DNA of 13,565 nucleotides. Source: Ettlia oleoabundans (Eukaryota; Chlorophyta; Chlorophyceae; Chlamydomonadales). Below, in pieces: positions 1-7,272 of the stretch; positions within the stretch are counted from its first letter, which is position 1, and each line of letters opens with the position of its first letter. The stretch is from NCBI GenBank assembly GCA_019693395.1, contig JAAMXP010001789.1:1-13565 (forward strand). The letters run 5' to 3'. The notes below the pieces were generated by a model, which saw only the letters and a program-made list of their open reading frames with translations, was not told the DNA's origin and did no database searches. Position numbers and translations under genes: made by a program.

Positions 1-265
1 AACGGGCGATTTGCAAGGGCGGAATAGTGTCCGCTCATCTTCCCAGCAAACAATGGCAGTAGACAAATGGCAGCAATTTGAGAGGGCTGCAGCCTGCCAG
101 CCCCCACAGCAGTTGGGTCGAGAAGATGCTGCATAAAGGTCAATTTAGCCCAAATGTCGCTCATAACTGTCTGATTTCTGTGCTACAGAAACCTACCATG
201 TCATGCTGAGTAGTTCCTCGGATTTCACTGCAGCAGGCCCGCTGCCAGCAGATCCTTGACTTGAC
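1..265. other. No gene identified
   Basis: This is downstream of the broken U-box exon on the minus strand. I see no open frame or RNA gene I can support. A possible continuation of the U-box gene through a donor at 270-265 cannot be tested, because no convincing next exon is visible. Confidence 0.5.
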
Positions 266-414
266 TTACAGAGCGGATTCGGAGCCAGCGAGGCTCAGAT
301 CCGCCACCACGCCACGTATTGCCCGCACAGGCATCAGAGTCAGGTGCTCCAGTGCCTCATTGGTGAGGGGCGAGCATGGGGCCTGCCGTGCCGCCGTTTG
401 CCGGGCAATTTAAG
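266..414 (-). pseudogene. Last exon: C-terminal half of the U-box
   Basis: After a plausible acceptor (GTACAG|CT, exon from 414) the phase-1 reading gives Ala, a TAA stop at 410-412, then IARQTAARQ and CSPLTNEALEHLTLMPVRAI, ending with TAA at 266-268. U-boxes normally read YERAAIExWL...SPLTxxxLxxxxLxPNxAL. The TAA therefore sits exactly where the signature Trp belongs, and the Glu codon before the intron is also a stop. The stop at 266-268 overlaps GTAAGT, an excellent donor, so the ancestral gene may have continued into another exon below 266. Confidence 0.65.
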
Positions 415-716
415 CTGTACATGCAGGGACACAAAGGCAGGCAATGGGTGGGTTGTAAGGGGAATGCCCCTTATAACCGATAGGGAACATGAGTGGTTGG
501 TTGGTTGGGGGTGGGTGGGTAAGCGAGCAAAGGACAGAAGCAGCGCTGTGCGTTTACGCCAGGTATCAACAACAAACATACCACGCAACATGCAGCGACC
601 AATGCACACAGCAACAGGACGCGACACCGCAACGACGAGCACAAACAGCTGTTTGCCTGCCCTTGGTGCCAAGGGCAGGCTCGTGCTGGGTGCTGCCAGC
701 AGCACCAGGCACCCAC
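415..716 (-). other. Inferred intron inside the U-box
   Basis: On the minus strand it begins GTGGGTGCC and ends CTGCATGTACAG. It separates the two halves of the U-box in a phase-consistent (phase 1) way. It holds a 12-bp perfect palindrome at 655-680 and a TTGG/GGGT simple repeat on the plus strand near 493-520. Confidence 0.6.
655..680. repeat. Perfect 12-bp inverted repeat with 2-bp centre
   Basis: The left arm GCCTGCCCTTGG (655-666) is the exact reverse complement of the right arm (669-680), with TG between them. A weaker hairpin, GGTGCTG...CAGCACC, follows at about 690-707. Both lie in the inferred U-box intron. No terminal repeats or target-site duplications show that this is a transposable element. 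Confidence 0.85.
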
Positions 717-717
717 C

Positions 718-1457
718 CTATATGGCAGCACGTTCATACAGGTTCCCGTCTGCTGCCACGGGGTCAAGCAGCGGCTCTTGAGTGATGGGGCACAGCAGTT
801 CATTGAACTGACCAGAGCTTAGGCTGCTTGAGAGAGGAGAAGGGGTGGTGGGTGCTGCGCTGGTAGTCAGATTAACTAGGCTGAAGCTGCCATTGCCTGC
901 CCCCTCCAGCGGCGGTAGTGGTGTTGCATAGCTGCTGCAGGTTGGTAGCAGTGCCCCTGCGGCAGGAATCACTATGCTTTCCTCCACTTCTTCCCGCACC
1001 CCCAGCTGCTGCAGCAGCTGTGTCAGTTCAGCCTCAGAACCACAACTGGTGCGACGGGGGGCACGTGCAGGTGCGAGGCCCACACCGGCATCCTGCATGT
1101 GGGGTAAGGAACTAGGCAAAAAGCTGCCAGTGCTGCTGCCGCCGCTCTGGTTGCGGCCACTGCCCACGCTGGTAGCGCTACCGGCGCTGCCTCCATTGTT
1201 GGCGGCTTCAGGCCTCGCTGCTGATGTCTCAGCTGTTCCCACTGCCGCCTGCCCTTTCTTCTTTTTCTTCCTCTTCTTGCTGGTGCCAGCCTCAAATTGC
1301 TGGCTCCGCTGTTCTGCCGCCAGACTAGCGGCAGGTGCCGCTGCCGCTGCTGCTCCCACCATCAGCTGCTGTTGCTGGCTCACTTGGCTGGACAGCACAG
1401 CTGCAGCTGCACTGGGGCACCCGGTGGCAGCACCAGTTACGGCTGCAGCAGCAGCAC
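718..1457 (-). pseudogene. Linker and N-terminal half of the U-box, out of frame with the ankyrin part
   Basis: This frame (codon starts divisible by 3) is open upstream to about 1530. It carries a poly-Ala/Gln stretch, a basic cluster KKRKKKKKGQ, a Ser/Gly-rich segment, a predicted helix ELTQLLQQLGVREEVEE, and the start of the U-box (ELLCPITQEPLLDPV, then YERAAI). TAG follows directly at 718-720. In U-boxes the residue after YERAAI is normally Glu, and GAG to TAG is one base change. Four bases further on lies a plausible donor (AGG|GTGGGT, intron starting at 716). Deleting one copy of the 16-bp duplication joins this frame to the ankyrin frame, giving KKLEAKAGAAAAAVTGAA. Confidence 0.8.
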
Positions 1458-1489
1458 CTGCCTTTGCTTCCAGCTGCCTTTGCTTCCAG
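1458..1489. repeat. 16-bp tandem duplication causing a frameshift
   Basis: The unit CTGCCTTTGCTTCCAG occurs twice in direct succession (1458-1473 and 1474-1489) with no mismatch. Sixteen is not a multiple of three, and the duplication sits exactly where the ankyrin frame hands over to the U-box frame. Removing one copy restores a single continuous reading. Confidence 0.92.
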
Positions 1490-1509
1490 CTTCTTTGGAA
1501 GCAAAGGCA
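1475..1509. repeat. Perfect 14-bp hairpin next to the duplication
   Basis: TGCCTTTGCTTCCA (1475-1488) is the exact reverse complement of 1496-1509, with a 7-base loop. The left arm lies within the second copy of the 16-bp duplication, so slippage at this hairpin is a likely cause of the duplication. Confidence 0.9.
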
Positions 1510-2734
1510 GGGACTGTATGACTGATGGCATCACGGTCTCAGTGGTACTGCCTGCCAGCAGTACAGACACAGCAGTACTGTCTGTTGGCAGTACAGGCAC
1601 AGCGGTACTGCCTGTCCCTCCCACCATGTCAGCTGCACGCTGGCGCTGCCGGTCCTTCTGCCGTTGCCTCTTGGCGGCGTTGGCTGCCTGCCTTGCTGCC
1701 TGCTGCTCCAGCTGCTGCCTCTCTTCTTCTATCAGCTCTGCAGCAGCAGCGTCTGCTGCTGCCTCGGCTTGCCTTGCAGCTGAGCGCTCGTTCCTGGCTT
1801 GCTGTTGGTGCTGGTGCTTTGTTGTTGGCTTCTCCGACTGCCCACCTGCCGCCTGGCTGTTCGCTGCTGTTCTAGCTGTTGCTCTCTTGCTGGGCTGCCT
1901 TGGCTGCCCACCTGGCGCCTGGCTGTCCGCTGCTGTTGTAGTTTCTTGCAGCAGCTGTGCCGCTTCCCAGAAATTGCCCACTACGGCGATTTCTTGCGGG
2001 GTGATACCCAATCGCCCTGTGCCCAGCACATCTGCTCCTGCCTCAACAAGGAAGCGGAGAGCAGCCGAGTGGTTGCCAACTGCCGCTAGATGCAAAGCCA
2101 TGTTTCCACTGCTGTCTGTTGCGTGCAAGTTAGCCCCCCCAGCAATCAGCACCTGCAGGCACTCAACGTGCCCTCTGCCCGCTGACCAAAGCAGCGCTGT
2201 GGTACCAAAGTCCTCCAATCTCGCCTCAGTGCTAGCCCCACCTGCCAGTAGAGCCTGCAGGCATGCTGCTCGCACGTTTGCTCCAGCTCCAACCAGCGCC
2301 TGTACACAACCACCATGCCCCTTGGTTGCTGCGTGATGCAGTGCTGTCATCCCACCTTGATCAGCTGCCTCAGTGTTAGCTCAGGCTGCCAGCAGCCCAT
2401 GCATGCAAGGCTCGCTGTCGAGAATGGCTGAGGCCATAAGTGCTGGCTTCTCGCCCAGGAGTGCTGCCTCAGTGTCCACCCCCGCTGCTAGCAACAATTC
2501 TACGCAGTTTGCTTGCCCAAACACCGCCACTTGAACAAGGCTGCGCCCCACACCGTCGATAATAACTCCTCTGGGTGCCATTCGCAGCAAGGTTTGCAGC
2601 AAAGCGACGTTGCCGCGCTTTGTGGCTTCGCATATGGCATTGTCCAAATGGTGCTCTAGCAGCTGCTGGCCCCATCCACCCAGCAGTCCGGCAAATTCAC
2701 AATCAGACCATGCTGGTGGTGTTTCTGCCTGGCT
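1490..2734 (-). pseudogene. Ankyrin-repeat and coiled-linker part of the disrupted gene
   Basis: The frame is open from 2734 to 2384, interrupted by TGA at 2381-2383, and open again to the duplication at 1458-1489. Before the TGA are two degenerate repeats (ICEATKRGNVALLQTLL and LVQVAVFGQANCVELLLAAG-like). After it are about four repeats. One is shortened: the Asn-Val-Arg-Ala that ends one repeat runs straight into Ala-Cys-Leu-Gln, which belongs at residues 13-16 of the next. From about 1940 the sequence becomes a Gln/Ala/Glu/Arg coil (EEERQQLEQQAARQAANAAK). It then enters a short repeat of ten residues per unit (STAVPVLP-type). The ankyrin assignment is direct from the motif pattern; the number of repeats is approximate. 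Confidence 0.82.
1541..1617. repeat. 30-bp tandem repeat, 2.6 copies
   Basis: Units are 1541-1570, 1571-1600 and a partial 1601-1617, each built on AG-GTACTG...CAGTACAG-CAC. On the minus strand they encode ten-residue units of the form GSTAVPVLPT. The period is a multiple of three, so this repeat does not shift the frame, unlike the 16-bp duplication beside it. Confidence 0.8.
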
Positions 2735-2845
2735 CTACAGAGGCGCAACAGCGACGACAACGAGCACGTCCATCAAAAGGCAGAGCGACAGACGCAGCCA
2801 ACTACAGGTTGTTTGAGTCAAAACTTCCGTGATGCGCTGTGAATA

Positions 2846-2938
2846 GCGCCTTGGCGTGATCACAAGCATTAGTACTTATCACACACCTTGCTCACAGGTC
2901 TCGCTTGTGAGTTCAAATCCCGTGTGCAAGAAAAAAAA
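2846..2938 (+). ncRNA. tRNA-like, possibly tRNA-derived SINE remnant
   Basis: AGTTCAAATCC at about 2910-2920 differs by one base from an RNA polymerase III B box or T-arm. TGGCGTGATCA near 2852-2862 is a partial A-box match about 55 bases upstream. An 8-bp inverted repeat TCACAAGC/GCTTGTGA pairs 2860-2867 with 2903-2910. The element ends in an uninterrupted run of eight A's (2931-2938). I could not fold a full cloverleaf or find a credible anticodon loop, so it is not called as a tRNA. A decayed tRNA or tRNA-derived SINE fits, and chance remains possible. Confidence 0.3.
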
Positions 2939-3551
2939 CTTTGCACTCTGTATAGAGGATGCAGGCCTCTGCCCTTTAAGTCTGCTAAACAGGCGTCTGA
3001 GCAGGATTGGAGGGCCTGTTGAAGAGGAGTGAGCAGCAACCTGAAGGCTTAAGCGTCACACTGTACTTCCCTCTCCTGCTTGGCCGTGCCTGGCTCCACC
3101 AGAAACAATAGAGCCTTTAAGCTGATTGTTAGACCACCGAAATCTACCTCCACCAAATCTGCGCAACAACTGCCATGCTGCCTGATGCGTGACACCCCAC
3201 CGAGGTAGCAGTCTTGGAGCCGACTTGTGAGCAGCAGACTTCCTTCCACTTATGTTCATCAGTTGCCAAGGTTGCAACGACCAACTTAGTATAGCAGCAG
3301 ACACACGCGACTCATGGCGGCAGGCGCAACAGCGCAAGCGGGCGGCAGCATGGCATTGCCTTGCTCTACGGCCTCCACTAGCATGTTCAAGAAGTGGGTA
3401 TTTACGTCTTACAAATGTAGAAGGTTCATAGAGTCCCATGCAGCGACAGGGAATGTGAGAGAAATCGGCTAGAAGAAATGGGTTCAGCTCAAAGGAACAA
3501 GGGATAAGCGTTTCATGACACCTAACCGCCATGCTGTGCGTGGGCCAGCAA
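2939..3551. other. Intergenic, no gene supported
   Basis: An open minus-strand frame covers 3056-3532 but has no recognisable domain, no matching splice context and unremarkable composition. A second TGTAA on the minus strand (3409-3413) could be an alternative 3' end for the membrane-protein gene. Confidence 0.5.
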
Positions 3552-3556
3552 TTACA
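3552..3556 (-). terminator. Probable polyadenylation signal TGTAA
   Basis: TGTAA on the minus strand, 266 bases after the stop of the membrane-protein gene. TGTAA is the usual green-algal polyadenylation signal. It is the first one after the stop; another follows at 3409-3413. Confidence 0.5.
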
Positions 3557-3821
3557 GGTGTTGCACTTGCTGCACGGGAACTGGTTGCGTTGGCTCTTCT
3601 TCCCATGCTTTGCTTAAACAGCAGTGTAGATGAAGGTCATGCAGCAGCCCGGTTCACTTGAACACGCCTGCACAGCAGTAGGGCGTGGTGAGGGTTAAAG
3701 GTTGGCAATATTATGCTATGGTTCAGGGCACTTTGCAGCCAGAGCACCGACCCAGAAGACTTTGCAGCAGCATTGATTCATTCCTTTGCTGCCGACCATC
3801 CTGTGATCCATCATTGTTAGA

Positions 3822-6681
3822 CTATACTAAATATTGCACCCAACTCAATCCACACCTGTATGCCTCCACATCGTGCATTGCCTTGCTCAGAGCAGCATGC
3901 GCTGACTGGCTGGCAGTGGCGACAATAAGGGAGCGGATGGCGACGGCCCGCTCACGGTCGTTCACTCGTGGCCGCCCTGCGGCCTGAACCATGAGAGATG
4001 GGCCAAGCCAAGCAGTCAAAAAGAGCACTATTAGCGACTTACAAAAGCAATACAGTAGGATTTGGCAGCAGCGAAGCAGGCAGCCTCAATGTGTGGGCGC
4101 TACCCCACCACCCACCCACAATCCTCGTATGCAGCCTTTCCCATCAAGGTCCCCGCTCATCTCCCAGGCTCTAGGCAAGGAAACAAACTGTGCTACCAAG
4201 CTTAGGGCAGCTCGCTGACTCAACTGGCTCCCCAGCACACAGCGGCGTGGTAGTGGGCAGCGGACAGCACCAGTGGCTGCAGGAGGCTGTACCGCCTGTA
4301 TGTACCTTCAGGCGTGCATCCAGGTCAGCCAGCAGGGTGGCCCACTCAGGGTCCAGCTCATCGTCTCCGTATTCCTCACCTTGCACCTGCATAAGACATT
4401 GCAGCGAGTTAAGTAAAGCTGGCATCAGTCAATTGAAAAGGGCAGGATAAACAAGCACAGCCAAGGCCAGCCGCCAGCCGGCAACAGCGATGGAATGGGA
4501 ACCAGCGAAACGGAGCATGCATGCATCGGGCGGCCGTGAGCACCCACGACACTGCAACAGGACTCTACAATCCGGCCCTTTTTTCTGTTTGACAAGCCGT
4601 GCAACAAGGCAGTGTGTCATGCCGCCCAGCTTGCCCTCACAGCAGGGGCAAACGGCTGTCCATGCGTGGGAGCCGCCCTGATCCAGCACCCACCTGCTGA
4701 AGCAGTTCCTGCTTTTGTGCCGCCTTGGCGGCAGCACCTGCCCGCTCCCGCCGCTCCAGTTCCTGCTCCTCGCGCAGAGCCGGGGTCTCAAAAGGGTTGG
4801 TGGCTGTGCTATGCAGCGCAGCCAGATAATCGCTGCCGCTGGGTGCTGCAGCAGCCACGGCTGCAGTCCCAGCTGCTGCAGCGGAAGCGCCAGTAGCGGC
4901 TGGATGCGGCTTCACCACCACTGAATCCATGCGTGCGTGAACTGCGTCCTCTTGTTCTTGAGGGGGGCCAGCCGCAGCTGCATGGCTCTCCTGCATGCCT
5001 GGCCAGCCAAAGCCGCCTTTCTTGGCTGGCGATGAGCTGGGAGGAGCAGGAGCTGGCTTTGTGATGCGAGGCGAGTCGGGGTCTGTTGCAGGCGCAAACA
5101 CCCCGGTGCCAATGAGGCCTGCAAAGAAACCAGTCAAAATTACATCAACAAGATGTAACAACGAACAGGGGGCGAGCTGGCTGGAGTGGCAGGCAGGACA
5201 GTAGATCCCCGCAACCCACATTGAACAGCCACCTTCTAACCAAGCACCCTGCATCCCCAGCAAGCTGGCCCTGTTTATGTCCCGCAGCCCCTTGCAAAGC
5301 AACTCGACCAACCAGCAGCACCCAGCGCACCTGCGGGCTCCTGAGTGGCATCGGGCTGGGGGGTGCGGCTGTCAGGTGATGGAGTGTTGTTAAGGGAGCA
5401 GACCTCGTTCATGCGCACCCGGAATCCTGGCACCTGCAGGCGGCAGGATAAGGCCGCAACGTGCACATACTCAACAGTTACGATATCTCATCACACGTGC
5501 ACCATACATGTATGTGCAATTGAGCCAACCCAAATGCGGTCAGCGGCATTGGGGTGGATTAAGCATGCCCAAGCAACCAGCGGTCCAGCAAATCAAACTT
5601 TGACATTCAAAAGAGCAGCCAGGGTGCAAATTTCGGCTGCCGAAGTATCAGGCGCTCTCACGACAAGGCCTGCCTGTGCACCCAAGCCAGCAGCTTCAAC
5701 AGTGCAGCACTTCTCCCACCCCGCCCCACGCACCTCGCTGGCAAAGGGGTTGCCGCTGCTGCTGCGCGCCACCGCTGTTCCTGCAAGCGGGTTGATGTGC
5801 TGCTGCTCTTTGTGGGAAAGCGTGCGCGACAGGGCATCGTGCTTGAAGGAACCCACCGCCCCCATTGCAAGCGGCCCCTCCGCCATTGCTGAAGCCGACT
5901 TCGGCAGTTGGGAACCCAGAGGAACTAACTCGTTGTCAGAAGCACGCGCAATTGTGGGCGTATGCGCCGCCTGCAGGAGCAAGAGAGGCCTCAAACCAGT
6001 TTTTCATAACCACGGCGTCACTGCTGTTTCCTCTGCCAGGCACATCGGCAGCGGCAGAAAGGTGGGTGGCGTGCACAGCGCAGCATCAGAACTCGCTACA
6101 TTGCTGGTGACGGCAGCGCCTCCACCCCACCTTAACCATGGCCGTGACATCTGGAAGGTCGCGCTTCACTGCATCGCCATAGCGGGTGCGGTACTCCAGC
6201 TGCAGGGCGAGTGCCAGGCGGGAGCTTCGCTCAAAAGAAGCAACTCTTGTGAAAACGCCCAAAACATAGAAGGCGTTCATGACTTTGTCAGGACACAAGC
6301 AACGAGTATACGCCACTCTGGTGTACAGAAGTCTTCTGCAATGCATGCGAACGAGGATACCAGCTGCCGAGGGTACCAGCTGTTACCAGCCTTTCCCTTC
6401 ACTCGCTCACCTCAATGCGCATTGCGCGCCGTGCACGCCACCAAAAGTAAAGCCATGAGGTTGCACCGCCCAGCACAAAGCCTATGAGGAGCAGTATGGC
6501 GATGCTGCCGCCCTTGCCCACACTGCCCACAACATCGCAGTCGGACAACAGGCGGCGGCCGCCGCTCAGCGCAACGCCCTGCACGCAGCGGGGATGCGTG
6601 TTGTTGCAGCTCTTATTGGACGGCCAAAGCGCGCCGTCTCGCGCGTCAAGAGTGTTGCAGGCACCTTGCCAACCTCGCAGC
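3822..6681 (-). CDS. Single-pass membrane protein with NPF-containing cytosolic tail (5' end incomplete)
   Basis: Exons: 6681-6411, 6229-6131, 5970-5734, 5433-5331, 5118-4694, 4386-4306 and 3983-3822 (stop TAG), plus at least one upstream exon. Every donor/acceptor pair agrees in phase. The first listed exon gives an outer segment with four or more Cys and two sequons (NKSCNNT), a membrane span (SIAILLLIGFVLGGATSWLY, then FWW) and a basic RARRAMR stop-transfer. By the positive-inside rule the tail faces the cytosol. The tail is about 368 residues: a helical start (LALALQLEYRTRYGDA), GNPFASE, a Pro-rich stretch, TNPFETPALR running into a charged coil, an acidic EEYGDDELDPEW segment, and a helical C-terminus (VNDRERAVAIRSLIVATAS). 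NPF is the ligand of EH domains in endocytic adaptors, so a trafficking role is possible. I do not recognise the family. The 6229 acceptor ends GAG rather than CAG. Confidence 0.82.
6411..6681 (-). CDS. Transmembrane exon of the membrane protein
   Basis: The donor is GAG|GTGAGCG, in phase 0. The acceptor TAGCAG|G at 6681 is phase 2. It matches an upstream donor CTGCAG|GTGGGC (exon ending 6746, intron 6745-6682, 64 bases) that would add a Cys-rich stretch, KACRRHSHCC, to the outer domain. Reading straight through instead gives a Cys-poor, low-quality frame. This upstream join is an inference. No ATG with a signal peptide was found, and all three frames are blocked by stops between 6819 and 6856, so at least one more intron lies upstream. 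Confidence 0.7.
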
Positions 6682-7272
6682 CTGCTACAGCCAGAAGCAG
6701 CTGCGGCTGTCGATTCGTGCAGCCAACGGAACCCAAACAGCCCACCTGCAGCAGTGCGAGTGGCGCCTGCATGCCTTCCTGGCCTCCTGCGTTGATGGAG
6801 GCAGCGGACTGTCCCTCTTCAACCGCGACAAGGCAGGGGCCAACCGGAGTCACTCAAACACTGCTCTGGTGGTTACTGTGACAAAATACAATGGTGTGTG
6901 GCATGCATAGATATGTCCCACAGCCCAGGATATCCATAGTATGAACGAGAACGCCACATAGCGCTGAGCTGGCGGCCGGCGCCTGAGCCGCTGAATTGCG
7001 GCAGTCTCTATCTGGCTGAGCCGTAGGCTGGCTGTAGAATTTCAAGAACAGAGCGCGCTACTGGGTTTCCCCTTCACAGCCATTCCGCCCTCCACTGGGC
7101 CCAAGGATTTCGGAATTGGTACGGCTGTGCCGTTTCGCGGGAATGAATCATTTGTGAGCCTCTCAAAACCATGTTGGCTCGCGGCCGGTGGGTCAGCGGG
7201 CATGCGCCGGCTCGCAGCTCCCAACCCGCTGTGGGCCTTGCTTTCTGCAGAGCGCAGAGCGCGAGAGTCACC
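6682..7272. promoter_or_regulatory. Divergent 5' region between the membrane-protein and coiled-coil genes
   Basis: The minus-strand gene runs left and the plus-strand gene starts at 7273. The stretch must hold the missing 5' exon or exons of the former (about 6682-7000) and the promoter and 5' UTR of the latter. No convincing TATA box was identified. An ATG at 7171 is in frame with the one at 7273 and has no stop between. Confidence 0.5.

Larger units (their letters stand above)
266..2773 (-). pseudogene. Ankyrin-repeat/U-box protein gene, multiply disrupted
   Basis: Read on the minus strand, one frame (codon starts at positions giving remainder 1 on division by 3) encodes ankyrin repeats from about 2734 to 1980, with motifs such as MTALHHAATKGHGG, GTTALLWSAGRGHVECLQ and GNMALHLAAVGNHSA. 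A Gln/Ala/Arg-rich coil follows, then a linker with a nuclear-localisation-like KKRKKKKK, then the first half of a U-box (LLCPITQEPLLDPVAADG, then NLYERAAI). The second half (CSPLTNEALEHLTLMP) lies at 266-414 across an apparent intron. U-box domains are E3 ubiquitin ligase modules, and ankyrin repeats usually bind the substrate. Lesions: TGA at 2381-2383, about 18 residues missing at 2264-2272, a 16-bp frameshifting duplication at 1458-1489, TAG at 718-720 and TAA at 410-412. An in-frame ATG at 2771-2773 is followed by TAG at 2735-2737, so the true start is uncertain. Unlike its neighbours, the gene has no intron across about 2 kb. A shorter functional product starting at the ATG at 2348-2350 cannot be excluded. 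Confidence 0.8.

Noticed and set aside
1335..2336. 333-codon open frame on the plus strand
   Set aside because: It is antisense to the ankyrin gene and is a by-product of GC-rich, low-complexity codons; it has Cys/Ser/Ala-rich nonsense composition and no domain.
2381..2383. TGA as selenocysteine or a reassigned codon
   Set aside because: The expected residue is Gly, not Cys; no SECIS-like element was identified, and TGA ends the intact neighbour at 11401.
2846..2927. Functional tRNA gene
   Set aside because: No seven-base acceptor stem or proper anticodon arm could be formed, and the T-arm has a mismatch.
3056..3532. 158-codon open frame on the minus strand
   Set aside because: No domain and no convincing splice link to the exon at 3822-3983; it lies beyond the stop and around the TGTAA signals, so it is probably 3' UTR or spacer.
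5345..6487. 380-codon open frame on the plus strand
   Set aside because: It is antisense to the membrane-protein exons and crosses their introns. The minus strand has phase-matched splice sites and a sensible protein, while this frame has neither.
6854..7045. Minus-strand frame as the signal-peptide exon of the membrane protein
   Set aside because: It begins at TTG, has no hydrophobic N-terminal stretch, and no donor joins it in phase to the downstream exon.
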